Assembly (NCBI GenBank): GCA_964423475.1
Contig: CAYRFD010000005.1
Location: 1 to 32,781, forward strand
Length of the DNA: 32,781 nucleotides
DNA from: JAUPVN01 sp964423475
GTDB lineage: Bacteria; Patescibacteriota; Saccharimonadia; Saccharimonadales; CAIOMD01
Direction: 5' to 3'
Part shown: positions 1 through 8,493 of the stretch, piece after piece
Numbering within the stretch: position 1 is the first letter of the stretch
Layout: the number at the start of each line of letters is the position of its first letter
The notes under the pieces: model-generated
The model's input: the letters and a program-made list of their open reading frames with translations, nothing else
Told to the model about the DNA's origin: nothing
Databases searched by the model: none
Position numbers and translations under genes: made by a program

Positions 1-111
1 CCCTTAGGTATTGGATACATATTATCACACTTATGTTATTATGTCAAGTATATTTGTTTACATTATTTTGCTTATGGTTTGGGGGGTTGAATATATAAAA
101 TATTAAATATA

Positions 112-1767
112 TTAGGCAATAAGTACTTCTTTAGAACCGGCTATATTTTTAGAAAAATAACTATCATGAGATATAAACAAAATGGCCCCACTATAAGATG
201 CCAGGGCGTCTTCTAGCTCTTCTATGCTTGGTAAATCTAAGTGGTTGGTTGGTTCATCTAGTACTAATATGTGCGGGTCACCAATTAACATATTTATTAG
301 CTGAAACCTGGCTTTTTGGCCACCACTAAGACGGCTAATTGGCGTTTCCGCATCTGTTGCTGGGTTAAATAAATAATCACTTAAAAGTTGCTTTATTTTT
401 GTGTCGTTAATTACCACACCTTTTTTCATATAGGCTTGTTCAATTGCCCTACCAAGTGTCATTTCTAAATAGGCTGCGGGTATTTCTTGTTCATATACGC
501 CAATTTTAATTTCTCGCTCTACTGCAATTGTACCTTTAAATTGTTGGGCTTTAGCATTTTTATCTTGTGATTTTGCAATAATGGCCGATACTAATGTAGA
601 TTTACCGGCGCCATTACGCCCATGAATACGCAATCTATCGCCTTCACGCAACTGAAAAGAAATATCACTAAATAAAGGAATGCCTTTATAACCTAGGCTT
701 ATGCTTGATACATCTACTAATAATCGTTCTGTATTTAGGCTATTTTTTGTACGCACTTTAATATTGCGTGCTTTATGTTCTTGGTAAGAAGCACCTACTT
801 TATCATTTAAATCTTGAGCAGACTCTCTATCAATCCAAAAAGAAGGAGTTTCTTTTTTTTGTAACATTTCTAACTCTTTTTTTGCCTTGATTTCTAAGCT
901 TTTAAAACGAGCAATGGTGCCCGGATCTCGTGATTTTTCTTTTAGGCGCCTAAAGCGCACAACGTTTTCTGTTAAATTTGCTATTCTACGCTGAACTACG
1001 TTAAATTCATGCACGGCTGATACTGTTTTACTAGCATTTGTTTTTAAATAATCATCGTAGTTACCCTTGTAAGATACAGCATGAGAATCTTTAATTTCTA
1101 TTATTCTATCTACCTGATTTAACAAATCTCTATCGTGCGTAATTACAACTACTGCTTCTCTGGCCGATACAAACCATTTTATAAAAGATTTTTTAGCAAT
1201 ATAATCCATATGATTGGTTGGCTCGTCTATAAGGGCAATATGAGCTCTAGCACGCTGCACCTTAACAAGTTCTACCAATCTTTTTTGGCCACCGCTAAGT
1301 TGATTTAAAGTATTTTGCGTTGTGGCCTCTGAAACCTGATAAGATTCTAAAGCCTGAACAATATCACTTTCTACCTCAAAGTAACCAAGTTGACCAAATC
1401 TTTCTAGAGCGTCTGTATACTGTTGAATCTTATGGTTATTATCACTCATAGTTGCGGGGTATGTAGAGATTATATTATGCAGCTTAGAATATTCGGGCAA
1501 ATCTCCTAAAATGTAATCCATAACTGTTTTATTATCGTGAGCGTGGTGTTCTTGGCGGCTACCAATAAGCGAAATACCTTTTTTTAATCTAATTTCGCCA
1601 TCATAATCTTTATCTTGCCCAGTTATTATATGCAGCAAAGTGGTTTTGCCCGTACCGTTACGGCCAACCAATGCTACCTTTTCGTTATCTTGCACATCAA
1701 AGTGTAGGTCTTTATACAAAACATTATTACCAAAAGATTTTTCATTAATATCTACAGAAAGTATCAT
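112..1767 (-). CDS. ABC-F family ATP-binding protein
   Basis: The 551-residue protein carries two ABC ATPase domains in tandem and no membrane segment, which is the ABC-F layout of cytosolic, ribosome-associated ATPases. Domain 1 has Walker A GRNGTGKT (35-42), signature LSGGQ (157-161) and Walker B with DEPTNHMD. Domain 2 has Walker A GRNGAGK (383-389), signature LSGGQKAR and Walker B with DEPTNHLD. Between them (about 240-330) lies a charged, helical linker rich in Lys, Arg and Glu, corresponding to the P-site tRNA interaction motif of ABC-F proteins. Family members either assist translation (EttA/Uup type) or protect the ribosome from antibiotics; which subgroup this belongs to cannot be decided by eye. 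It is divergent from the argG unit and appears to be transcribed alone. Confidence 0.9.
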   Translation of the reverse strand: MILSVDINEKSFGNNVLYKDLHFDVQDNEKVALVGRNGTGKTTLLHIITGQDKDYDGEIRLKKGISLIGSRQEHHAHDNKTVMDYILGDLPEYSKLHNIISTYPATMSDNNHKIQQYTDALERFGQLGYFEVESDIVQALESYQVSEATTQNTLNQLSGGQKRLVELVKVQRARAHIALIDEPTNHMDYIAKKSFIKWFVSAREAVVVITHDRDLLNQVDRIIEIKDSHAVSYKGNYDDYLKTNASKTVSAVHEFNVVQRRIANLTENVVRFRRLKEKSRDPGTIARFKSLEIKAKKELEMLQKKETPSFWIDRESAQDLNDKVGASYQEHKARNIKVRTKNSLNTERLLVDVSSISLGYKGIPLFSDISFQLREGDRLRIHGRNGAGKSTLVSAIIAKSQDKNAKAQQFKGTIAVEREIKIGVYEQEIPAAYLEMTLGRAIEQAYMKKGVVINDTKIKQLLSDYLFNPATDAETPISRLSGGQKARFQLINMLIGDPHILVLDEPTNHLDLPSIEELEDALASYSGAILFISHDSYFSKNIAGSKEVLIA

Positions 1768-1809
1768 TTTATATACTCGAAATCATTATTTTCTTACTCA
1801 TAGCTGTTA

Positions 1810-1815
1810 AGTATA
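1810..1815 (-). promoter_or_regulatory. Candidate -10 box for the ABC-F gene
   Basis: On the minus strand the hexamer TATACT is preceded by TG one base upstream (extended -10 form TGcTATACT), 42 bases before the ATG. The -35 (TTCTTA, 17-bp spacing) is poor, so the call rests on the extended -10. Confidence 0.45.
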
Positions 1816-1900
1816 GCATTTTACCCTGTTAATAAGAAGGGCAACATATATACAATGGCTCCTTTATACCTTAAACTTAAAATTAATTAATTTAAAAAAA

Positions 1901-1906
1901 TATGAT
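1901..1906 (+). promoter_or_regulatory. Candidate -10 box of the arg leader/argG transcript
   Basis: TATGAT lies 12 bases before the leader-peptide ATG, so transcription would start about 6 bases before the start codon. No convincing -35 is visible in the very AT-rich upstream DNA. There is no Shine-Dalgarno sequence before the leader ATG, which fits initiation on a near-leaderless mRNA. Confidence 0.45.
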
Positions 1907-1918
1907 ACAATTAAATTA

Positions 1919-1966
1919 ATGAGAACATTTGCAAGTATAACAAGCCGCCGCCGCAACCGTACTTAA
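1919..1966 (+). CDS. Arginine-rich leader peptide of the argG attenuator
   Basis: This 15-codon ORF reads MRTFASITSRRRNRT followed by TAA. Five of 15 codons are Arg: AGA at codon 2, three consecutive CGC at codons 10-12, and CGT at codon 14. CGC triplets stand out in this AT-rich DNA, where argG itself mostly uses AGA, AGG and CGT. The stop codon is followed at once by the 5' arm of a possible antiterminator (1967-1976), then by an intrinsic terminator (2006-2030) and argG. Position, codon content and alternative RNA pairings match ribosome-mediated attenuation by arginine supply, as in trp, his or ilv leaders. The ORF is too short for standard gene callers. Translation is inferred, not shown. 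Confidence 0.75.
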   Translation: MRTFASITSRRRNRT

Positions 1967-2030
1967 GGGAGCTGTCCTTGTAATTATTTATTAAAAGCCC
2001 AAGATAGCCCCCAAAACAGGGGGCTTTTTT
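1967..2030 (+). promoter_or_regulatory. Arginine attenuator: mutually exclusive antiterminator and terminator
   Basis: Two exclusive foldings are visible. The terminator pairs 2006-2012 with 2019-2025. The antiterminator pairs GGGAGCTGTC (1967-1976) with GATAGCCCC (2003-2011): nine pairs including one G-U, with A1970 bulged, and it consumes the terminator 5' arm. A ribosome stalled on the CGC codons (1946-1954) would leave 1967-1976 free. A ribosome reaching the TAA at 1964-1966 would cover it and let the terminator form. The logic is inferred from the sequence by hand, without an energy calculation. Confidence 0.7.
2006..2030 (+). terminator. Intrinsic terminator in the argG leader
   Basis: The stem AGCCCCC (2006-2012) pairs with GGGGGCT (2019-2025) around the loop AAAACA and is followed by an uninterrupted T run to 2030. 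It lies 20 bases before the argG start codon, so it must be bypassed for argG expression. An overlapping alternative 5' arm, AAAAGCCC (1993-2000), could also pair with GGGCTTTT (2021-2028). Confidence 0.85.
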
Positions 2031-2050
2031 AATATTATAAAAGGATATAA

Positions 2051-3310
2051 ATGACTAATAACACATCATACGTTAAAGTAGCATCTCACGAGGCAATAAA
2101 AGGTACGTTTAAAAGATGCTTACTGCTTTATTCTGGCGGATTAGATACGTCTGTAATGCTTAAATGGATACAAGAAGAATACAACTGCGAGGTAATTGCT
2201 CTTTCAATAGACATAGGCCAAACATCTGATAATTTACAAAAAATTAAACAAAAAGCACTTGCTCTGGGTGCAAAAGATGCCATTATTTACGATGCAAAAG
2301 ATGAATTTGCCAATAATCAACTTAGTATAGCTATAAAAGCTAACGCCGATTACCAAGGAGGCTATGCACTTAGTACACCACTAGGCAGAGTAATAATATC
2401 TGAAGTAGCCGTTAAAATTGCTAAAAAATATAACTGCGAGGTTATTGCGCATGGCTGTACCGGTAAGGGCAATGATCAAGTAAGGTTTGAATCTTACATT
2501 ACCACACTTAACCCTGGCCTAAAAACCATTGCACCAGTACGTGAATGGGGTATGGGTAGACAAGAAGAAATTGCATATGCAAAAAAACATGGCATAACAA
2601 TTAAGCAAACGGCAGAACTACCCTATTCTTACGATGAGAACATGTGGGGAAACACGGGAGAAGGTGGCGAAATAGAAAACCCTGCCAAACAGGCAAAACT
2701 AAAAGACATTTTACAATGGGAAAACACAGTAGAAAAAGCACCAGATACGGCAGACTACATTAAAATAACTTTTAATAAAGGCATACCCACAAAACTAAAC
2801 GATAAAAAATATACTCTTGCCCAAATTATAGCAAAATGTAATAAAATTGGCTCAAAGCATGGTGTTGGAGTTTTTCAGCTAATAGAAGATAGATTGGTTG
2901 GATTAAAAGTACGAGGCGTGTACGAACACCCCGGAGCAACCATTTTAATAAATGCTCATAAAAAACTAGAGCAAATTGTATCTACCAGAGAAGAAAATCA
3001 TTTTAAAACCATTATAGACACTAAATGGTCCTACATGGTTTACGCTGCCCAGTGGTTCGAACCAACTGTATCTCATTTAAATACATACATTAATGACCAA
3101 AACAATAAAGTTAGCGGAATAGTAACCATTAAACTATATAAAGGCCAAGCAATTGTGGTTGCGCTAGAATCACCCTATTCTTTGTTTAACCACGATCTTG
3201 CAACTTTTGAAAAGAATGATGCATATAATCAAAATAGCGCTGCTGGTTTTATAGAAATATATAACATGCAACAGCAGCTTGCTTATAATGTGTCTTTAAA
3301 AACTATATAG
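2051..3310 (+). CDS. argG: Argininosuccinate synthase
   Basis: ArgG joins citrulline and aspartate using ATP to make argininosuccinate, the penultimate step of arginine synthesis. At 419 residues it is close to the usual 400-450. The N-terminal nucleotide-binding domain carries the pyrophosphate loop SGGLDTS (about 28-34). Further family signatures are GCTGKGNDQVRFE, then APVREWGMGRQEEIAYAKKHGI in outline, and ENMWGN before the C-terminal multimerisation region. The start is supported by AAGGA six to ten bases upstream. No argH, argF or other arginine gene is nearby, so it could serve de novo synthesis or recycle imported citrulline. Its attenuator leader argues that it is biosynthetic and controlled by charged tRNA-Arg. 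Confidence 0.95.
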   Translation: MTNNTSYVKVASHEAIKGTFKRCLLLYSGGLDTSVMLKWIQEEYNCEVIALSIDIGQTSDNLQKIKQKALALGAKDAIIYDAKDEFANNQLSIAIKANADYQGGYALSTPLGRVIISEVAVKIAKKYNCEVIAHGCTGKGNDQVRFESYITTLNPGLKTIAPVREWGMGRQEEIAYAKKHGITIKQTAELPYSYDENMWGNTGEGGEIENPAKQAKLKDILQWENTVEKAPDTADYIKITFNKGIPTKLNDKKYTLAQIIAKCNKIGSKHGVGVFQLIEDRLVGLKVRGVYEHPGATILINAHKKLEQIVSTREENHFKTIIDTKWSYMVYAAQWFEPTVSHLNTYINDQNNKVSGIVTIKLYKGQAIVVALESPYSLFNHDLATFEKNDAYNQNSAAGFIEIYNMQQQLAYNVSLKTI

Positions 3311-3351
3311 ATTTAAAAACAAATAATAATGATATATTTAGCCCCTGGGTG

Positions 3352-3357
3352 TATAAT
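3352..3357 (+). promoter_or_regulatory. Candidate -10 box for the P-type ATPase
   Basis: A perfect TATAAT lies 30 bases before the ATG at 3388, in the 77-base gap after argG. The -35 region is weak. Transcription starting near 3364 would exclude the upstream in-frame GTG at 3349 as a start codon. Confidence 0.45.
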
Positions 3358-3387
3358 TATTTACATATACTACAAAAATATATCAAA

Positions 3388-6192
3388 ATGACTAATATAA
3401 ATAATTCTCAATTAAACAGAGAACACGGGGACATAATTGAAGCCTACAGACTAAATGTTTCTCAGGCTATTAATGAATATAAAAGTTTTAATACGGGCTT
3501 AACAAATAAAGAAGCTACTTCTAGGCTAGAATTAGACGGATATAACAAACTTATACAAGGTAAAAAAGATAAACTTGTTAAAAAGTTTTTGCGGCAGTTT
3601 AAAGATTTAATGCTTATCCTACTAATATTTAGTGGTATATTTTCTTTATACGTTGGCGAACCGCAAACTGCCACAATTTTATTTGCAATTGTAATTGTTA
3701 ATGCCTTAATTGGATTTACTCAAGAATTCAAAGCAGAAAAGCTAATGGAAAGCCTAGAAAAACTAGTGATTCCAACCGCAAAAGTATTAAGAGACGATAC
3801 TATCCAAGAAATTCCATCTGCAAATATAGTAACCGGAGATGTAATAGTTTTAGAAGAAGGCGATAGCGTACCAGCAGACGCAAGAATAATAGAAGAATCA
3901 GAACTTAGCACTAACGATTTTGCATTAACCGGAGAAAGCAACCCAAGTAGAAAATTTACTCACGCAATAGAAGGTAACGTTTTACTCGCAAACAGGCACA
4001 ACCTTGTATTTATGGGAACAACAGTTGCAACCGGATCTGCTAAATGTATTGTAATTGCCACGGGTATGCAAACAGAACTTGGCCGTATTGCGCGGCTTAG
4101 CCAAGGTACAAAAAACGACTTAAGTCCCCTACAAAAAGAGATGACTTCTTTGGCAGTTACCCTAACAAAAGCTGCTTTAATTTTAACAGCAATATTAATG
4201 GCTATTGCTTGGCAGGGTGACACAACCCTAAAAGAAGTAATAATTTTTGCTGTTGGTGTTGCTAGTGCTTTAATACCACAGGGTTTACCGGCAGAAGTAA
4301 ATACTGCCCTAGCCTCTGCAGCTGGTCGTTTAGCTAAAGCCAGAGTATTGGTTAAAAAACTATCTGCAGTAGAAACCTTAGGTGCAACTAGTGTAATTTT
4401 AACTGATAAAACAGGTACTTTAACAAAAAATGAAATGACAGTACAACAACTAAGAATTGGTGATGATATATATAACGTAACTGGCATTGGCTATGAAAAC
4501 AACGGTACTATTTTTGATAGCAATAATTCTGCCCTAAGCAGCAAAGACTTAAAAGATAACGAAATATTTTTTGTAACAGGATTTTTTGCCAGTAATGCCA
4601 GCGTTCACGCACCAGACGAAAGCCATGCTAACTGGTTTTGCATTGGCGACCCAACAGAGGGATCATTAATAACACTAGCATCTAAAGCTGGATTAGATGT
4701 AAATAGTTTAAGTACCATAAAAGAACAACATGAATATTCATTTGATTCTGTAAGAAAAAGAATGAGTTCTGTAAGAGTATATAATAACGAACTAACCGTT
4801 TTTGTAAAAGGTGCCCCAGAAAGTGTATTGCAAGAATGTACTCATTATATAAGTAACGGCGTTATGAAGGTTTTTACAAATGCTCATAAGAATGAGGTTT
4901 TGGCTCAAGACGACGAATGGGCAAAGAACGCAATGCGTAACTTAGCTTTTGCTTACAAAACTATCCCACACGACACAAAATTGTCTGACTATACTATGCA
5001 AGACGCAGAGTCTAAACTTATATTTTTGGGTATTGCTAGTATGATAGACCCACCAAGAGAAGAAGTTAATGCGGCTATGCAAGCAGCCAGAGACGCATAT
5101 GTACCTGTAAATATTATTACCGGAGATAACGCACTAACCGCTAAAGCCGTGGCTGTTAAGGCTGGTTTTGCTAAAGATCCTAAAGACATTGTTTTAGTAA
5201 CGGGATCTGAACTTTCTGGTATGAGTGATTCCGATGTAATTAAACTAGTAACAATTGGTGGCACCATCTTTAGTAGGGTTGCCCCAGAAGATAAATTAAG
5301 AATAGTAGAACTTGCTAAACAGTCGGGTTTAACGGTTGCCGTAACCGGAGACGGAATAAATGATGCACCAGCCTTAAAAAGAGCAGATATTGGTGTTGCT
5401 ATGGGCAAAACAGGTACAGACGTGGCCAAACAGTCGGCAGAAATAATATTATTAGACGATAGCTTTAAAACCCTGGTTGGAGCAATACAGGCCGGCCGAG
5501 TAATATATCAAAACATTAAAAAAGCTGCTCTTTCGGCAATATCTAGCAATTTTGGCGAATTAGTGGTTGTATTAATAAGCTTAATAGCAGGGACACTACT
5601 AGGTATACCACCCGCTATAAGCGTAATCTTAATTTTAGCAATAGACTTAATGGCGGAGCTTTTTCCTATTGCTGCACTGGGTTGGGATAAAGCCGAACAA
5701 GACCTAATGCACCAAAAGCCACGTAAATTAACAGATCATATTTTAAATAAACGTAATTTAATTGATTTAATAATTACTGGGATAATAATGGGCGTGTTAG
5801 GATACATAAACTATTTGTTATTTTTTGCAAGAAACGACATAGCAATTGATCAAATAGACCCCTCAAGTTCGCAATATTTTGCAGCAGCAACCTTAACATA
5901 CTTAACAATTGTATTTTGCCAGTTTGGAAATATTTTACTAAGACGTATTAAACCCGGAAATAAATTACTAACAACGTACCTGTGGTCTAATGTTCATTTG
6001 CTGCTTGCTTTTGGTTTATCTTTATTATTAATTATATTTATTATTTATATACCATTTTTACAACCGTTCTTTACTACTGGCGCAATAGGAATGATAGACT
6101 GGCTATATGCCATAGTTGCGGCTGTAATTTTTGTAACATTAAAGCAAACATATAATATTATCTTTTACAGATTAAAAAACAAAACTATATAG
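3388..6192 (+). CDS. P2-type cation-transporting ATPase
   Basis: A 934-residue integral membrane pump of the P-type ATPase superfamily. In order it has an N-terminal cation-ATPase domain, membrane helices, the actuator loop with a TGES motif (ALTGESNPS), the phosphorylation motif DKTGT (Asp340), the nucleotide-binding KGAPE, TGDNALTA, the hinge GDGINDAPAL, and six C-terminal helices. The predicted ion-binding helices show PQGLP in M4 (Gln298 where SERCA has Glu309), Glu724 in M5, and IDLMAELFP in M6 (Asp753 and Glu757). The M6 pattern aligns better with Na,K-ATPase (Asp804/Asp808) than with SERCA (Asn796/Asp800), so the ion should not be assumed to be calcium. The ATG at 3388 was preferred over GTG 3349, which lies upstream of the likely -10. 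It ends ten bases from a convergent metal transporter. Confidence 0.9.
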   Translation: MTNINNSQLNREHGDIIEAYRLNVSQAINEYKSFNTGLTNKEATSRLELDGYNKLIQGKKDKLVKKFLRQFKDLMLILLIFSGIFSLYVGEPQTATILFAIVIVNALIGFTQEFKAEKLMESLEKLVIPTAKVLRDDTIQEIPSANIVTGDVIVLEEGDSVPADARIIEESELSTNDFALTGESNPSRKFTHAIEGNVLLANRHNLVFMGTTVATGSAKCIVIATGMQTELGRIARLSQGTKNDLSPLQKEMTSLAVTLTKAALILTAILMAIAWQGDTTLKEVIIFAVGVASALIPQGLPAEVNTALASAAGRLAKARVLVKKLSAVETLGATSVILTDKTGTLTKNEMTVQQLRIGDDIYNVTGIGYENNGTIFDSNNSALSSKDLKDNEIFFVTGFFASNASVHAPDESHANWFCIGDPTEGSLITLASKAGLDVNSLSTIKEQHEYSFDSVRKRMSSVRVYNNELTVFVKGAPESVLQECTHYISNGVMKVFTNAHKNEVLAQDDEWAKNAMRNLAFAYKTIPHDTKLSDYTMQDAESKLIFLGIASMIDPPREEVNAAMQAARDAYVPVNIITGDNALTAKAVAVKAGFAKDPKDIVLVTGSELSGMSDSDVIKLVTIGGTIFSRVAPEDKLRIVELAKQSGLTVAVTGDGINDAPALKRADIGVAMGKTGTDVAKQSAEIILLDDSFKTLVGAIQAGRVIYQNIKKAALSAISSNFGELVVVLISLIAGTLLGIPPAISVILILAIDLMAELFPIAALGWDKAEQDLMHQKPRKLTDHILNKRNLIDLIITGIIMGVLGYINYLLFFARNDIAIDQIDPSSSQYFAAATLTYLTIVFCQFGNILLRRIKPGNKLLTTYLWSNVHLLLAFGLSLLLIIFIIYIPFLQPFFTTGAIGMIDWLYAIVAAVIFVTLKQTYNIIFYRLKNKTI

Positions 6193-6202
6193 TTATAGTA
6201 AA

Positions 6203-6901
6203 CTAGGCAACGCTAACGCCAAAGGCTACACCAATTGCGTACGTTATTGCCATTGCCAAAAATCCACCTATTGTCACCCTTATAACAGCGCGCCTTGGGG
6301 CAACATTACTTATTGTTGCACTTAAGTAACCAGTTAAGCCAAGCGCTATAACTACTGCAACAAAAGTTATTGGTACCCTATAGCCGGCAGGAGGCAAAAG
6401 TATGGCAAGCATAGGTATAACACTACCGGCCACAAAAGATCCTGCCGATGCATAGGCCGCGTGCCATGGGTTTGTAAGATCTTGCTCATCTAAACCAAAC
6501 TCTGCTTCTAAATGAGCAGACAAGGCATCGTTTTTAGTAAATTCTACTGCAACTTGTTTGGCTGTTTCTTTAGATAGGCCTCTTTTTTGATACATATCAG
6601 CTAATTCTTGCAGCTCTTCTTTAGGATTTTCTGCAAGTTCTTGTTTTTCTTTGGCAATAAAAGCTTTTTCTGCATCGCGCTGTGTACTTACAGATATATA
6701 TTCTCCTGCCGCCATAGATAACGCCCCTGCTATAACGCCAGCAAGCCCAGCAGCCGCTATGGCAGTTTTATCTGTGGTAGCACCAGCAACACCAACAACC
6801 AAACCAGCAATAGACACAATACCATCGTTCGCGCCTAATACACCAGCTCTTAACCAGTTTAATTTAGACTTTGATGTACTATTTGAAAATTTTTCTAGCA
6901 T
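6203..6901 (-). CDS. VIT1/CCC1-family Fe2+/Mn2+ transporter
   Basis: The 232-residue protein matches the VIT1/CCC1 family of divalent iron and manganese exporters. The first membrane helix contains the family signature GANDGIVS (about 24-31), followed by a second helix ending in MAAGEYISV, both typical. A cytosolic charged segment (about 75-140, rich in Lys and Glu) corresponds to the metal-binding domain of VIT1, and three more hydrophobic helices fill the C-terminal half. The gene is convergent with the P-type ATPase, so the two transporters share an intergenic spacer but not a promoter. A TATAAT box sits only eight bases before the ATG with no Shine-Dalgarno sequence, suggesting leaderless translation. 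Confidence 0.88.
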   Translation of the reverse strand: MLEKFSNSTSKSKLNWLRAGVLGANDGIVSIAGLVVGVAGATTDKTAIAAAGLAGVIAGALSMAAGEYISVSTQRDAEKAFIAKEKQELAENPKEELQELADMYQKRGLSKETAKQVAVEFTKNDALSAHLEAEFGLDEQDLTNPWHAAYASAGSFVAGSVIPMLAILLPPAGYRVPITFVAVVIALGLTGYLSATISNVAPRRAVIRVTIGGFLAMAITYAIGVAFGVSVA

Positions 6902-6909
6902 ATTTATGT

Positions 6910-6915
6910 ATTATA
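6910..6915 (-). promoter_or_regulatory. Candidate -10 box giving a leaderless VIT transcript
   Basis: TATAAT on the minus strand ends eight bases before the ATG at 6901, so transcription would start about at the start codon. No -35 match is clear. Confidence 0.5.
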
Positions 6916-6935
6916 ACACTAAGTAGCTATAGATT

Positions 6936-8450
6936 TTATAAACTACCAACAACTATAATATTAGACCCGTACTCTTGTTCACCGCTGGTAGGTTCTTCTT
7001 CTTTTTCTACCTCAACCCAACCTAATATTTGTTCTGCATTTGGCTCTATAGAGACTAAACCACCTGAATCTTGATCGATTGCTATAGTATCTTGAGGTGT
7101 CCTAAGTTTTGCGGTATGATGTATTTTTGCAGGATATACTATATGATTTTTATCACACCAATCCTGAAGAATTGATTCAATACGTTCAATAAAATGTTTA
7201 TTAAAAGCTTCTGTTATAGATTCTAAAGTAATATAATCTGGTAGTTCTCCACTTATCCAGTGAAATTCGTCACCACCAGTTCTAGCAACTTTTATATCTA
7301 TAATTTGCCCATTAATTTGAATAGGATTTTGTTGAGCAAAACTAAATATTAACTCAGCAAAAGATTCTAAATATAAATTTCCAATATCTTTACCATAAAA
7401 CTCATTAAGCCATTTACCAAATAGTTTTAAATCAATCATACCTAAGGCATAATTCTTAGTTTGTTCTTCTTTTTCAGCAATATGCTCAATAAACTTATGT
7501 CGATTGCTTAAACCCGTTTGTGAATTAATTCCTACATCTTTTTTGTAAAGTTCAAGTAACCGTCTAGCAACTATCGCATCCGATGGATCTCTACCAAAGC
7601 TTGACGAATATACAACTTTTTCCAGTTTTTTAATTTCTGTCCAATTTGCACTAGCTACTTGCTTAAGTCCATTTATCGTTATTGGTATCACGTCGCTTAT
7701 GCTAAGCACCCTATGGCTTGCTTCTATACTTAATAAATCTTCTTCACTCAACATTGAGTGTTCGCTATCTCGAAATAACTCTCTTGCACTTTTAGCTTTA
7801 TCAACATTAGTTTGAGAATCTGAAAAACCTACACGATAAGAAAGCTTAATAGAACTCTCCAAAGACCCCTCTTTATTGCCTAGAGGTGGATTAACAATTT
7901 TATCGATCTCTTCATAAGTTTTACTAAACCCAAAATTTGAATGATCTATATTTAAATCAAATATGTTTGTTATCCTTTTTAAAATAACGTCTATCACTTC
8001 TTGAGAGCTATTGTCTGTTGAAACAACAATAACAAATTGATCACCATGCGATCTAGCACCAACACAATCCATATCAACGTTATCCCTGCCATTACCACTT
8101 CTAAAACTGTTGGCTATTATGTACGCATACTTGCTCAACAATGAATCGCCCACAGCATGAGAATGAGTTGAGTTAACTTCTTTAAAGCCTGATATATTAA
8201 CACTAAATACTAAAACACGATGACCTGCAGATAGCTCAGTACTACCGTGTTCAAGTGCTCCAGCTAAATTTACTAACCCAGTAACAGGGTCTTGCTGTAC
8301 CAATCTTTTATATAATGCTACTAATTCTTTTAGATTTTGAAATGTAGGATTAGTTCTGTCTGCTTCCTCTTTATTTTCAATATCAATTAATAAATTAGCT
8401 CTTTCGGCAAGAGGATCAATATTTGTTTTGTTCGCTAATTTTTCAGTCAT
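6936..8450 (-). CDS. Protein with two degenerate GGDEF domains
   Basis: This 504-residue protein has no visible signal peptide or membrane segment. It contains two GGDEF-like halves, about 52-215 and 308-425. Each begins with the usual DP/SxTGLxN motif (DPVTGLVN; NSQTGLSNR). Domain 1 keeps the guanine-contacting pattern FKEVN...GD but has Asn85 where the first metal-binding Asp is expected, and SHGDQF (134-139) in place of GGDEF. Domain 2 keeps that Asp (Asp340) and an intact GGDEF (392-396) but has Asn358 instead of the guanine-contacting Asp and lacks the FK pair. No RxxD inhibitory site precedes GGDEF. It may be a diguanylate cyclase relative, a GTP sensor or inactive. It is alone, downstream of ilvA in the same direction. 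Confidence 0.75.
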   Translation of the reverse strand: MTEKLANKTNIDPLAERANLLIDIENKEEADRTNPTFQNLKELVALYKRLVQQDPVTGLVNLAGALEHGSTELSAGHRVLVFSVNISGFKEVNSTHSHAVGDSLLSKYAYIIANSFRSGNGRDNVDMDCVGARSHGDQFVIVVSTDNSSQEVIDVILKRITNIFDLNIDHSNFGFSKTYEEIDKIVNPPLGNKEGSLESSIKLSYRVGFSDSQTNVDKAKSARELFRDSEHSMLSEEDLLSIEASHRVLSISDVIPITINGLKQVASANWTEIKKLEKVVYSSSFGRDPSDAIVARRLLELYKKDVGINSQTGLSNRHKFIEHIAEKEEQTKNYALGMIDLKLFGKWLNEFYGKDIGNLYLESFAELIFSFAQQNPIQINGQIIDIKVARTGGDEFHWISGELPDYITLESITEAFNKHFIERIESILQDWCDKNHIVYPAKIHHTAKLRTPQDTIAIDQDSGGLVSIEPNAEQILGWVEVEKEEEPTSGEQEYGSNIIVVGSL

Positions 8451-8493
8451 TATTTTTTTATTTACTATACAAATCTAATTGTATACTACTTTT

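Noticed and set aside
1..111. Possible regulatory or coding content at the left edge
   Set aside because: AT-rich sequence downstream of the ABC-F stop, with no clear hairpin, promoter or ORF.
112..1767. ABC-F protein as an antibiotic-resistance determinant
   Set aside because: The two-domain ABC-F layout is shared with housekeeping translation factors, and nothing in the context suggests resistance.
3349..3387. GTG start for the P-type ATPase 13 codons upstream
   Set aside because: A TATAAT at 3352-3357 overlaps these codons, so transcription most likely starts inside them. The added residues are not typical of the family.
3462..5429. Long antisense open frames inside the P-type ATPase gene
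   Set aside because: They are out-of-frame reflections of the coding sequence, without start signals or recognisable domains.
8466..8485. Inverted repeat TATACAA/TTGTATA between ilvA and the GGDEF gene
   Set aside because: The stem is only seven AT-rich pairs with no T run, so it is not a credible terminator, and nothing else supports an operator.
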